A stretch of DNA of 64,000 nt, from contig CM059191.1 of assembly GCA_030323885.1 (NCBI GenBank), positions 103,712,292-103,776,291 of the forward strand, given 5' to 3'. Made by a program: the position numbers and the translations under genes. The DNA comes from Branchipolynoe longqiensis. Lineage: Eukaryota; Annelida; Polychaeta; Phyllodocida; Polynoidae. The notes under the pieces were generated by a model. That model had not been told where the DNA came from. It saw only the letters and a program-made list of their open reading frames with translations, and did no database searches. Below, one piece after another: positions 9,753-19,719 of this stretch (the first letter of the stretch is position 1; each line of letters begins with the position of its first letter).

Positions 9753-9993
9753 GGCGGAGGGCTCCTCGGCACCCCCCCGACCTGAACTCTGACGTTGCTC
9801 CTCATGAGCCCCTCCTGCTTATCTCTGCCCCTCATGGGCCCTTCACTGTTTTGCTCCTCTCGAGCCTGTTCCTTGCTCCTCATGAGCCCTTCCTTGTTCC
9901 TTCCCTGTATATCTGTTCCTCTGTATGCCCTGTTGAGGCGTTAATAAAACGCCTTTTTCCCACCCCCGCCTTCCTTCTTCCTTTTCGCGCATC
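9753..9993 (+). repeat. Split direct repeat B2 (right end)
   Basis: Right terminus of the element, ending CGCGCATC at the join with host DNA. It holds the terminal poly(A) signal hairpin (9936-9954) that would end a full-length RNA started in A1. Confidence 0.85.
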
Positions 9994-10009
9994 ACAGGCT
10001 GATGTTTAA

Positions 10010-10400
10010 TCACCATTTTTAATTCTTGTTCTAAGTATTAAAATGTCAACTGTGTCAACAGGAACATGTTTCAAAGAAATATATAACCAATGTCTGATTA
10101 ACCTTATCTATTTTGTAGCTCTACAAATGTTATTAACCATAGCATATCAATATAAATATGAATAAAATAAGTAAAACTTACTCTGGCTATAGTTCCAACA
10201 CTAGTCTGAGTGACCAGATTTCTCTAGTTCTAAATGCAGATGGTATAAGACGTGCTGATTAGATTGATTTAAATGTAATGCTGGATAAAAGATTAACATC
10301 TTAATTTATTATATATATATTTTTTAGTTGTATTCTATGTTTCAAACAAGAGCTGAGATGAGCTGAAACTAGAACATTTCACAGCTGCACTCAGTGTATT
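10010..10400 (+). repeat. Duplicated 0.4-kb segment, copy 1
   Basis: Aligns with 14935-15405 over nearly its whole length (shared TTCTAAGTATTAAAATGTCAA, ATATAACCAATGTCTGATTA and TGAGCTGAAACTA-type blocks). It is non-coding. Copy 2 contains an extra insertion near 15140-15240. Differences throughout indicate an old duplication. Confidence 0.65.
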
Positions 10401-10403
10401 AGC

Positions 10404-10820
10404 TAGATACAATATTCACCCCGTACTGCTGCAGTAGGGGTGCAAACCAACCTTATGTAAAAGCTGGCGAAAATGCGTGTCAAAGAATTGAGAGCCTAAT
10501 TTTACAATCTAAGAAGCAACAATTATTCTTTACATATGTCTTATTGATAGCCCGCTACCTTTGAGTTGAAAAATATAATATAATAGCTAGTTTAATCAGA
10601 TTTAAAAGTGAAATCGACGGCGTTCTGCGGCCACCATCTTGTCTTTTTGCATTCTCTCCCATTTCACCAACTCTGTGCCTATATGCATAATATGGGTAGC
10701 CATTTGATACTGGAGCCACATACTGGAGCCTCACTTCCATACTAACGCTATTTTCGCCTGTATTTATATAAGGCTGGTCTTCACCCGTGTACTACAAATA
10801 CCGGGTGAATCTTTTATCTA
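10404..10820. mobile_element. TIR element with 9-bp target duplication
   Basis: The ends TAGATACAATATTCACC and GGTGAATCTTTTATCTA are inverse, and TGTATTAGC flanks both sides exactly. A 9-bp duplication suggests a Mutator-like or Merlin-like non-autonomous element. Length is 417 bp and there is no transposase. A relative with the same ends lies at 17168-17578. Confidence 0.75.
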
Positions 10821-10984
10821 TGTATTAGCATGTGCTATGTGCTTCTCACGGCTTTGGTTTGCTTTGACGCATCTCACAATGCACCGCGCCGCTGGAATTA
10901 CGAATTAGTCTTATGCACAAATTGTCTATATTTACCAATCGATAAACAAATATGCATCATCATGAGCTTATAAATAATACTGTA

Positions 10985-11282
10985 GTAGTGTGCACTGACC
11001 TCTCAGGCAAGTGACCACATAGACAGGTAGGCATGGGTAGTGTGTTGATATCAGGGAGCCTAGGTGGTGTAATGGTTAGCACACTGGCCCGGAATGCAAA
11101 GAGATGTGGGTTCGAGTCCCGCTCTAGGCGCAGTATTTCCCATTTTCATCACCCCCATGACACTGGTTGCCGTGACCGTGATCCTATACAAGCTACGCGC
11201 TGTATGGTTGTTGAACCTGCCCTGTGTATGTATGTGTTAGTGCATTGCCTGTATGTATGTAATTGTAAGTATTAAAAGACTT
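10985..11282 (+). mobile_element. SINE-A, full-length copy
   Basis: A leader of about 70 bp precedes a tRNA-like part at 11058-11130: acceptor arms GCCTAGG and TCTAGGC pair, the A box is TGGTGTAATGG and the B box GGTTCGAGTCC. The anticodon stem does not pair well, so it is a tRNA-derived pol III promoter and not a tRNA gene. The body ends with ATTAAAAGACTTACAATTCCAG. Further copies are at 11300, 48508 and 48829. Confidence 0.75.
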
Positions 11283-11299
11283 ACAATTCCAGGGGGACT

Positions 11300-11485
11300 A
11301 GTGTAGTAGTCTGCACTGACCTCTCAGGCAAGTAACCACATAAACAGGTAGGCATGGGTAGTGTGTTGATATCAGGGAGCCTAGGTGGTGTAATGGTTAG
11401 CACACTGGCCCGGAATGCAAAGAGATGTGGGTTCGAGTCCCGCTCTAGGCGCAGTATTTCCCATTTTCATCACCCCCATGACAAT
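11300..11485 (+). mobile_element. SINE-A, 3'-truncated copy
   Basis: Follows the first copy head to tail with only a few bases between. The leader and tRNA-like part are intact with the same A and B boxes; the body stops soon after CATCACCCCCATGACA. Confidence 0.7.
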
Positions 11486-12210
11486 ACTATTATATTGCTA
11501 TAGACCCTATACATTTACGTTCTTCGTACTAGTTTCTAGAGAATATTATTCGCTGAACATGCCGCTTGAAAACCGACCTGTAATAACTTGTGCAAGTTGT
11601 GTAAAGCATATTTATCGATACATTTTAACATTAAGTTATTCAAACTACACTTCTAATATTGCAGATGCTTACATCCAACATTTACATGATCTAGTTCTTC
11701 ATTGAATAATCAATATTACTGAAGAAATAACTTCCATAATTATGTAATACTAAATTTGTATTTTCGAGAGAAGGCTGGATAGATATTGCCATGTGGTTTT
11801 TACCATAACGGCGTCGATATTGATGCCACAATACAATCCGAGCGCTTGGTTTGGATGAATAAGTGATTGACACTCTACCTTTAGACCTTGTGAATTACAA
11901 TATATCAATATACAAAGATTTTCTTACCGAACTTGGAGGGTAAACCGAAGCTTCCTAGGCCCTTTTCCTGTGACATGGTGACACGTTCTTGACAATCCAA
12001 CAAGTGTCGCCACGGTTGTTATGGAAACCTCGTGAAGCCCCATAGCTTAGGCCCGATTTACGGTCAAATTGTGACTAACTATATACCGGTATCTTACTTT
12101 GAGAGTTTTATTTGAATTATATACATATTTAGGGAATGTTAATATCAATCCAAACATAGATGCCGGTATTGGTATATCTCATACCCTTAATAAATTGATG
12201 GCCTATGGGC
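11486..12210. other. No recognised feature
   Basis: AT-rich intergenic sequence. Open frames of 60-96 codons here lack any recognisable product or repeat relationship. Confidence 0.4.
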
Positions 12211-12269
12211 TTAACGACTTGACGACGAACTGCCGCAGAGTAGCGCACGACGCGCGGAGGAGCAATCGC

Positions 12270-13757
12270 ACTGGTCCCTCCCTACAGGACTTCCATATGG
12301 TTCGATGCGGTAATGGTCTGTGCTCTGTCCGTGTCTTTAGCTCGCTGGATGGTCACCATAGAGCAAATAGACACGGTCCTTTGACTCAACTCTCCTCATT
12401 TCTCTTTCCTAGACTCTACCCTTTCTATTTCTCCCAGGCATACTTCTCCCCCTGACCAGAGAGCGTGTATATAAACAGATGAGAGGGACAACTCCCATAC
12501 TAGAGCATGTAACATCTGCCGACTGTGGCGCTCCAAGTGGTGGTTGTTGAACAGCTTAAGCATATGGGCAAACCTCAAGGCATTTTCAATGGCAGTGAGC
12601 AATCTTCATACAGAAAACGTTAAATATCTCTAAAACTACAAAACCTAGAAACAAACTGATTGGAATACACATAGAAAACATGTTTACCAACAAGATTATA
12701 TTAAATTGATATGGTTAGGCTTCTGGATTTCTATTAATTTTGAATAAAACTGACGTTTTTCACTACGCTTACGGCAAACTCAAGGCATTGTCAATGGCCT
12801 TGAGCAGTCTTCGTACAGAAAAAGTGAAATATCTCTAAAACTACACTACATAGAAACAAACTGTTTGGAACACATAGAAAACATATTTAACAATGAGACT
12901 ATATTAAATTTACATGGCTAGGGTTCTGAATTTCTATTAATTTTGAATAAAATACACGTTTTGCACTACACGTACGGCAAACTCAAGGCATTGTCAATGG
13001 CGGTGAGCAATCTTCATACAGAAAACATTAAATATCTCTAAAACTACACCACATAGAAACAAACCGCTTGGAAGACATATAGAAAACATGTTTACCAAAA
13101 GGATTATATTAAATTGATAAGGTTAGGCTTCTGGATTTCTATTAATTTTGAATAAAAACAAATGTTTTGCATTGAGCGTACCGGCAAACTCAAGGCCTGT
13201 TCAACACTAACCGCCAGGAATGTCACTGTAGCCTGTGTTACCGTTTTTCGCGGGAGTTGTCCCTCTCATCTGTTTATATACACGCTCTCTGCCCTGACCA
13301 GGGGAGTTGTGTGCTTGGGTGGGGCCATGTACCTTATCTTCTCTCACTTTGTTCTCGTTGCTGGAACCGCTGTACCCCCCTTTGCCCGTCCCTTCCTCCT
13401 AACCCCTCGCTGCTCCTAACCACTGGATACAAGTGCTCTGCTACTGCTGGACTGGAGCGATTCGGGGCTGCCCCAATGCTTCGCCATTTTGAATGTTGTA
13501 AAGACATCCCCCACCTTCTACAACTGTCCCTACTGTAGATTAAGCTTCAACCAAAGATCGGACCGATTTATCAGTGCCTTTCTATATTGCTGCAGTTCTG
13601 CAGCCGGTAACCGTCGTAAGGTTACGAACGACCCCACAAGCAAGATGGTCTGTGCACACTTGCTATCCGGACCCCACTTCGCCCACACCCCTTCTATCGC
13701 CTTTCCACTGCTGGGCTCCTCCTTGATTATGGCTGAAAAGAGTTGCAGGAAGGGGAG
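12270..13757 (+). repeat. Dispersed repeat family R, copy 2
   Basis: Same block order as the minus-strand copy at 80-690, interrupted at 12457-13291 by an inserted satellite-core element. Near 13650 it runs directly into the start of another copy (CACTTGCTATCCGG), so R units are arranged head to tail here. Confidence 0.65.
12457..13291. mobile_element. 38-bp-TIR element with 205-bp satellite core, copy 1
   Basis: Perfect inverted ends of about 38-40 bp start CAGAGAGCGTGTATATAAAC and run to the GGACAACTCCC block. Between them are three tandem monomers of about 203-207 bp, each starting at GCAAACTC or GCAAACCTC (12568, 12774, 12977; the next start is 13184). The flanks show CCCTGAC on both sides, a target duplication of 7-8 bp. 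It splits a family R repeat. Termini plus tandem core resemble the known architecture of bivalve pearl-type and similar satellite-carrying elements. There is no coding sequence. Confidence 0.8.
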
Positions 13758-13761
13758 CCGG

Positions 13762-14135
13762 TGTCGTATTTTCAGCGCCCGGTCATTGTCAGCGGCCTGT
13801 CGTGGCTTCTGCGCATGCGCGGATTTTAAGACATATGCAAAACACCCATGACCTCGCCGGCTACAAGCTCAGCCACGGTACCCGGCAGTGTTAGGGACCG
13901 ATTAGGCCAAAATCTATTGAATGCGATCATATTTAACAGAATTACATACTCAAATAATGAAATTTAATTAAATTAACCTTAAATTCCAAGCGATATTAAC
14001 GTAGCAGCTTCATCAGCGTCGAATCGCCGAGTGTAAACAAACAAATAGCAGTGATCGCCGCAACGTGCGAAAATCCGCGCATGCGCAGAAGCCACGACAG
14101 GCCGCTGACAATGACCGGGCGTTGAAAATACGACA
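13762..14135 (-). mobile_element. Foldback element at CCGG, copy 1
   Basis: Inverted ends of about 70 bp beginning TGTCGTATTTTCAGCGCCCG; the middle is AT-rich and includes AATTTAATTAAATT. CCGG stands on both sides, and the uninterrupted relative at 80-690 has a single CCGG at that point, so CCGG is the target and is duplicated. The arms contain a TGCGCATGCGCG (NRF1-like) motif. Orientation is opposite to copies 2 and 3. Confidence 0.8.
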
Positions 14136-14935
14136 CCGGCCAACATTTCATTTACTCTGTCCGTGTCTCCGGCTCGCCAACTGGGCACCATAGGGCAAGG
14201 ATGCATTGCCCTTTGACTCCAACTCTCCTCATTTCTCTTTCCTCTATACTACCCTTTTCTTTTTGTTTTCGACAGGTGTCGTATTTTCAGCGCCCGGTCA
14301 TTGTCAGCGGCCTGTCGTGGCTTCTGCGCATGCGCGGATGTTCGCACGTTGCGGCGATCACTGCTATTTGTTTTGTTTACACTCGGCGATTCGACGCTGA
14401 TCTAGCTGCTACGTTAATATCGCTTGGAATTTAAGGTTAATTTAATTAAATTTCATTATTTGAGTATGTAATTCTGTTAAATATGATCGCATTCAATAGA
14501 TTTCGGCCTAATCGGTCCCCAACACTGCCGGGTACCTTAACTGAGCTTGTAGCCGGCGAGGTCACGGGTGTTTTGCGTATGTCTTAAAATCCGCGCATGC
14601 GCAGAAGCCACGACAGGCCGCTGACAATGACCGGGCGCTGAAAATACGACACCGGGCTTACTCCTCCCCCTGATGAAGGAAGTTGTTTCCTTCGGTGGGC
14701 CCCTATTCCTTTTTCACTGTTTTGCTTTCTTATTGATGCAGATCCAACATTTTCCCATCCCTTCCTCCTGAACCATCGGCTTCTGGATGCAAGTGCACTG
14801 CTACCACCAGACCGGAGGGATCCAGGTCCGCCTCAATGACTCTTCATTAACTGTTGTAAAGAACCTCCCCGCTTCTACAACCGTCCCCACTGAAGTTTAT
14901 TCTTCATAAAAAAAACGAACGGATTTATCGGGGCC
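14136..14935 (+). repeat. Dispersed repeat family R, continuation of copy 3
   Basis: Family R sequence resuming after the foldback insertion and interrupted again by a second foldback at 14277-14651. It ends near the TTATCGGGGCC block at 14920, next to the duplicated 0.4-kb segment. Confidence 0.65.
14277..14651 (+). mobile_element. Foldback element at CCGG, copy 2
   Basis: Same element as copy 1 but inverted relative to it. The left flank is CAGG and the right flank CCGG, consistent with a CCGG duplication with one change. The interior includes GCACGTTGCGGCGATCAC and the AATTTAATTAAATT-type core. Confidence 0.8.
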
Positions 14936-15405
14936 ATTTTCTGGTTGTTCTAAGTATTAAAATGTCAAATGTGTCTGGTTTCAAAGAAGTATATAACCAA
15001 TGTCTGATTAGCCCTACCAATTTCCTAGCTCTGCAGATGTTATAAACTATAGGATATAAATAAAAACATAAATAAAATAAGTAAGACTGACTCTGGCTAG
15101 CTAAGTTCTACCACTAGTCTGAATGACTAGATTTGTCTAGATCTAAATACTCATACTCATACTCATCCGTTTCTGATTTTGTTAGGCTTATAGCCTGTAT
15201 CAGGTCGATGCATGTCAAAATTTGATTTACTAGGATTAAATGCATCGAGAAACACAAATGATATAAAATATCCTGATTAAATTGATGTAAATGCAATGCT
15301 AGATCAAAGATTAACATCTTTCATTTATATATGTTTTTTTTCGTTGGTATTCTCTTTCAACCAGGAGCTGAAATGTGCTGAAACTAACAGATTCCATAGC
15401 TACAC
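14935..15405 (+). repeat. Duplicated 0.4-kb segment, copy 2
   Basis: Paralogue of 10010-10400. An extra stretch near 15140-15240 includes an ACTCAT triplet run. Copy 2 is broken at its right edge by the satellite-core element beginning at 15406. Confidence 0.65.
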
Positions 15406-16242
15406 CAGAGAGCGTGTATATAAACAGATGAGAGGGACAACTCCCATACTAGAGCATGTAACAGCTGCCGACTGTGGCGCTCCAAGTGGTGGTTGTTGAA
15501 CAGCTTAAGCATATGGGCAAACCTCAAGGCATTTTCAATGGCAGTGAGCAATCTTCATACAGAAAACATTAAATATCTCTAAAACTACAACACCTAGAAA
15601 CAAACTGATTGGAATACACATAGAAAACATGTTTACCAACGAGATTATATTAAATTGATATGGTTAGGCTTCTGGATTTCTATTAATTTTGAATAAAACT
15701 GACGTTTTTCACTACGCGTACGGCAAACTCAAGGCATTGTCAATGGCCTTGAGCAGTCTTCGTACAGAAAAAGTGAAATATCTCTAAAACTACACTACAT
15801 AGAAACAAACTGTTTGGAACACATATAGAAAACATATTTAACAATGAGACTATATTAAATTTACATGGCTAGGGTTCTGAATTTCTATTAATTTTGAATA
15901 AAATACACGTTTTGCACTACACGTACGGCAAACTCAAGGCATTGTCAATGGCAGTGAGCAATCTTCATACAGAAAACGTTAAATATCTCTAAAACTACAC
16001 CACATAGAAACAAACCGCTTGGAAGACATATAGAAAACATGTTTACCAAAAGGATTATATTAAATTGATAAGGTTAGGCTTCTGGATTTCTATTAATTTT
16101 GAATAAAAACAAATGTTTTGCATTGAGCGTACCGGCAAACTCATGGCTTGTTCAACACTAACCGCCAGGAACGCCACTGTAGCCTGTGTTACCGTTTTTC
16201 GCGGGAGTTGTCCCTCTCATCTGTTTATATACACGCTCTCTG
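15406..16242. mobile_element. 38-bp-TIR element with 205-bp satellite core, copy 2
   Basis: Nearly identical to 12457-13291 (837 against 835 bp), with the same inverted ends, the same three monomers and the same orientation. Strong similarity between two nearby copies indicates recent movement or a recent local duplication. The flanks do not show a clean target duplication. Confidence 0.8.
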
Positions 16243-16244
16243 CC

Positions 16245-16695
16245 TAGGTACAAGATTCAGCCCGTACTGCTGCAGTACTACAAGTACCGGTGTGGCGGTT
16301 TCAGCGCCCGGTCAGTTTCAGCGGCCTGTTGTGGCTTCTGCGCATGCGCGCATTTTCGCACGTTGCGGCGAGCACTGCTATTTGTTTTGTTTACACTCGG
16401 CGATTCGACGCTGATCTAGCTGCTACGTTAATATCGCTTAGAATTTAAGGTTAATTTAATTAAATTTCATTATTTGAGTATGTAATTCTGTTAAATATGA
16501 TCGCATTCAATAGATTTCGGCCTAATCGGTCCCTAACACTGCCGGGCACCAGCGATAGTTACAGCTGAGCTTGTAGCCGGCGAGGCCACGGGTGTTTTGC
16601 ATATGTCTTAAAATCCGAGCATGCGCAGAAGCCACGACAGGCCGCTGAAACTGTCCGGGCGCTGAAACCGCCACACCGGGTGAATCTTTTGTCTA
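16245..16695. mobile_element. Minimal 9-bp-family element split by a foldback
   Basis: Without the inserted foldback (16291-16675) and one CCGG, this would be an approximately 62-bp near-palindrome: TAGGTACAAGATTCAGCCCG on the left, CCGGGTGAATCTTTTGTCTA on the right. The ends match the family at 10404 and 17168. Confidence 0.6.
16291..16675 (+). mobile_element. Foldback element at CCGG, copy 3
   Basis: Ends TGTGGCGGTTTCAGCGCCCG and its inverse, with perfect CCGG on both sides. It is more diverged than copies 1 and 2 in the terminal 15 bp but has the same middle. Confidence 0.8.
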
Positions 16696-16704
16696 GTGTC
16701 AACC

Positions 16705-17158
16705 TAGATAAATGTCATGATTCGCCCCGTACTTCACCGTATATTCTTCCCAATTTTGAGTTGTGGACGTAACACAATAGAAGATGACACCCAATAAAAT
16801 AAGGGACTTCAACTTAATTTTTTTTTCATTCAGCTTTGTAGAAAAATGATATTACTAATCATGGTACTATGGAATATGCCTACACATGCAATAGTAGCAA
16901 ATATTTTCTTCCTGAACTTACTGAAGGTCTGGTACTCCCAGAATAGCATTTCACTTTTAAATTGCATTAAACTAGATATTATATTATATTTGTCAACTCG
17001 AAGGTAGCGGGCTATCAATAAGACATATGAAGAGAATAATTGTTGCTTCTTAGATTGTGAAATTAGGCTCTCAATTCATTAGCCCGCTTTTTCGACCGTT
17101 TTTATATAAAGCTGGTTTTCAACCGTGTACTGCGCGTACCGGGTGAATCCTTTATCTA
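16705..17158. mobile_element. 9-bp-family element, rearranged copy
   Basis: The left end TAGATAAATGTCATGATTCG and right end GGGTGAATCCTTTATCTA belong to the family at 10404, but the flanking 9-mers differ (GTGTCAACC and GGGACACTA), so it is a recombinant or composite. It shares the sequence around ATTGTTGCTTCTTAGATTGT with copies at 10404 and 17168. Confidence 0.55.
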
Positions 17159-17167
17159 GGGACACTA

Positions 17168-17578
17168 TAGATAAAGGATTCACCCCATACTTGCACTAAG
17201 TTGCAGTACACGGGTGAATACCAACCCAATATAAAAGCTGTTGAAAAAGCGGGGAAATGAAATGAGAGCCTAAATCCACAATCTAAAAAGCAATACTATT
17301 CTTTATATATATCTTAATATTTCACCTTTGAGTTGAATAATATAATAAAACATATAGTTTAATAGAATTTAAAGGTGAAATCGACGGTGTTCTATGGCCG
17401 CCATCTTGTCTTTTTGCCTTCTCTCCCATTTGACCAATTCTGTGCCGATATAAGTACCCATTTGATAGTGGAGCCAGGCTTTCTACTTGCTGTTCCATAC
17501 TAAAGCTATTTTCGCCAGTATTTAGACTATGTTGTTGTTCACCCATGTACTACAAGTACAGGGTGCATCTGTTATCTA
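17168..17578. mobile_element. TIR element with 9-bp target duplication, copy 2
   Basis: The ends TAGATAAAGGATTCACCCC and the inverse of GGTGCATCTGTTATCTA; the flanks GGGACACTA and GGGACACCA agree at 8 of 9. Length is 411 bp, close to the 417-bp copy at 10404. It abuts the neighbouring element through the shared 9-mer. Confidence 0.75.
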
Positions 17579-17587
17579 GGGACACCA

Positions 17588-18425
17588 CAGTTAGGTCCAG
17601 AACCAGTTTAATCACCATTGAATTTTATATAAAGATATGCATTCAAGATTGGCATTTATTTCAAGTGAGCGTGTCCTTTTATTATTTCATAGACTAACAA
17701 GTTATGCTCTATGCAAAATAAAGGTCTAGTGGGCTGTAGAAATGTACACATTCTCCATGTAACATATGCATGCCCTTAAAACACCACATTTCTTAATGAA
17801 TATGAAGTTAGTGAGAAGTTTATGCTGTACAGCCAGAAGTGCATGTGCTACATATAATTTGCTAAAAGTACGTTTTTCAAGGTCAGATAACAAACTTGTT
17901 AAATAAAAATATTAACAAGCAAATCATATAGAAATTAAGAATCATTATTCGTCTTTATCTACATATACTTTATAATATCATAGATTGCATGTATGTTAGA
18001 GGCAATGAAAAAACACAAATTTACTCATTTTATCCAGTGATTGACAACATGCCAGCAGGCTGCCACTACCTAGTAAGAGTAGGGTAGGGGTGATTCCTAT
18101 ATCAAGTGTCAACCGTTGAACTGCCAATTCTACTTCCTTCAAATTATTTAAACTTTAAAGTAAAATGGCAGTGCCCCATAGAATGATAGATAAAACATTC
18201 ACCTGTCACAAGAACAGGGCTGTGGAACTACACTAAATGTACTTACAAAATCACTTCAAGTCGGTTTTTTCCCCTTTAATTTCAGAGTTGGTACCCGGAT
18301 ACGTGTGGAGGGGGAGGGGGGGGGATAGGGGGTCCGTGACATAATCTCACTAGAGAAAAGCTCACAAAACAAAAGCTCACATCCTTAATGAAAAAAGAGA
18401 CAACAACTCACAAGCTTTAATCAGA
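17588..18425. other. No recognised feature
   Basis: AT-rich sequence with one G-rich tract at about 18306-18325. No gene or repeat family is supported. Confidence 0.4.
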
Positions 18426-18426
18426 G

Positions 18427-18770
18427 TTTAAAGTGGCGTTCTCTGTGGCAGAGTGGTTAGAGTGTCTGACTTTTTTCTAGGTCAGACTCCTAATCTGAGG
18501 GTCAGCGGTTCGATTCCCAGTGCCCCCAGCTCTGCCAATTTGGATTTCCACCCCTGTGTATAACTTACAGCATCATCAAAGGCTGGTTGCTCTCATACCA
18601 TGTCTATGTGGTGTGGGAGGTTAAAAATCACTTGGGTCGGTAAAAGTGTAGGCTCGGGCTTTCTATCGACCACCTGTCGCTGTGCAGGGGGGAAGACTAG
18701 TCGTCTGTGACTGGAATTTCCCCTGCTTGGGACAACTAATGTACAACAACAACAAAAAATAAAAAATGAG
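18427..18770 (+). mobile_element. SINE-B, copy 1
   Basis: The tRNA-like head has A box TGGCAGAGTGG (18446-18456) and B box GGTTCGATTCC (18507-18517). The anticodon-arm region reads GTCTGAC...GTCAGAC, a 7-bp self-complementary pair around TTTTTTCTAG. The body includes GGTGTGGGAGGTTAAAAATC, and the tail is A-rich (CAACAACAACAAAAAAT). Its 3' part differs from the copies at 32104 and 35027, so two subfamilies exist. Confidence 0.75.
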
Positions 18771-18965
18771 AGACAAATAAGTGTTCACACTTCCTGTCTA
18801 CCATTAGCTATATCGCTATATAGAGGTGTTATCAGGGTCAGTTTTCACCTAATATACAAGATTTCACACAGGTCTCCTGAATCACACATAGGCCTATTAT
18901 TAGGTATGTGATTACAAAATTGTAATTCATGTGATTGTATAATAACTGGTACCATTGGCCAGATT

Positions 18966-19225
18966 TGTTTGTTAGTTTGTTTGTTGGGGTTTGCATCCTA
19001 GCAACATCTATGGTCATATCAGGATGGGTACCGACTTCTGACAGTGTGCAATCTTAGCAACTTTTATAGTGCTGCCCCACCAGGAGATCAGGCCACAGAC
19101 ACCATGACCTGATATCCCTCTCAGTCATATTATCCAGACCCTGAGCTAACAAGCAATTGCCCTTTCGTAATGATGACATGCGGTAGGCTAGGTAGCGACA
19201 AGTATCAATTTTGTTAAGTAACCTA
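18966..19225 (-). mobile_element. SINE-C, minus-strand fragment
   Basis: Contains the SINE-C 3' body (on the plus strand: CCTAGCAACATCTATGGTCA, GTGCTGCCCCACCAGG, CATGACCTGATATCCC, GCGACAAGTATCAATTTTG). The tRNA-like head is missing. Confidence 0.7.
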
Positions 19226-19719
19226 TAAGGAGGATCCTAATGCCTATTCATATATAGATCCCATTATGACGATGGCGACACACACTCGCTGAGAATATTC
19301 TATAGATTTCGTGAGGAAATCGCTGCAAAATCTAAAACTTACATGCATAGACTACTGACAAGGACATGCGTAGTTCAGCAGGGAATCACGTGCACACATT
19401 TTCTTAGCTGAAATGTTAATTTAGTACGAGGATTTTAATCCACTTTGCTGGAGGATAATCCAACAGATTCTCCTACATTCAAACTGCATGTATTCAGTAA
19501 AAGCCAAATCCAATGGTTAACCATGGTTGGAGGAGTAGATGCCTATACTGAAACGATGGATATTTAACAGATCAGATAATGTGTTTTTGTATCAGTACGG
19601 GCAATTATACCTGAGCCAGAGAAGGATATAAACTATTCAACCCAGTTACGTGGCTTGTTTTTTATTTGTTAGCCACAATATATATACACATATGTGATCG
19701 TCAGGATTGTCCTACCCCA

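Larger units (their letters stand above)
7171..9993 (+). mobile_element. Gag-only Ngaro/DIRS-like retroelement
   Basis: The order is A1 (7171-7478), gag-like gene (7524-8645), 0.5 kb of GC-rich sequence, B1 (9158-9399), A2 (9400-9707), a 45-bp pyrimidine linker (9708-9752) and B2 (9753-9993). A1 and A2 appear identical; B1 and B2 differ by one C in a homopolymer. Split direct repeats in this order are known from Ngaro and PAT-type tyrosine-recombinase retrotransposons. No reverse transcriptase, RNase H or recombinase frame is present, so it would need enzymes in trans. No target duplication is visible (flanks ...GTCACTTT and ACAGGCTG...), as expected for recombinase-mediated insertion. The alternative is a tandem pair whose second copy lost its middle, but the linker is not found in the first copy. 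Near-identical repeats point to recent insertion. Confidence 0.75.

Noticed and set aside
7171..9993. Ordinary LTR retrotransposon or plain tandem duplication
   Set aside because: The repeats are split (A...B-A-B) and not full-length at both ends, there is no target duplication, and the A2-B2 linker is not in the first unit. Not fully excluded.
11058..11130. Genuine tRNA gene
   Set aside because: Acceptor and D arms pair, but the anticodon arm does not and the sequence sits in a repeated SINE with leader and tail.
18440..18525. Genuine Leu/Ser-type tRNA gene
   Set aside because: A and B boxes are present, but it occurs three times within a SINE body and has an internal T6 run.
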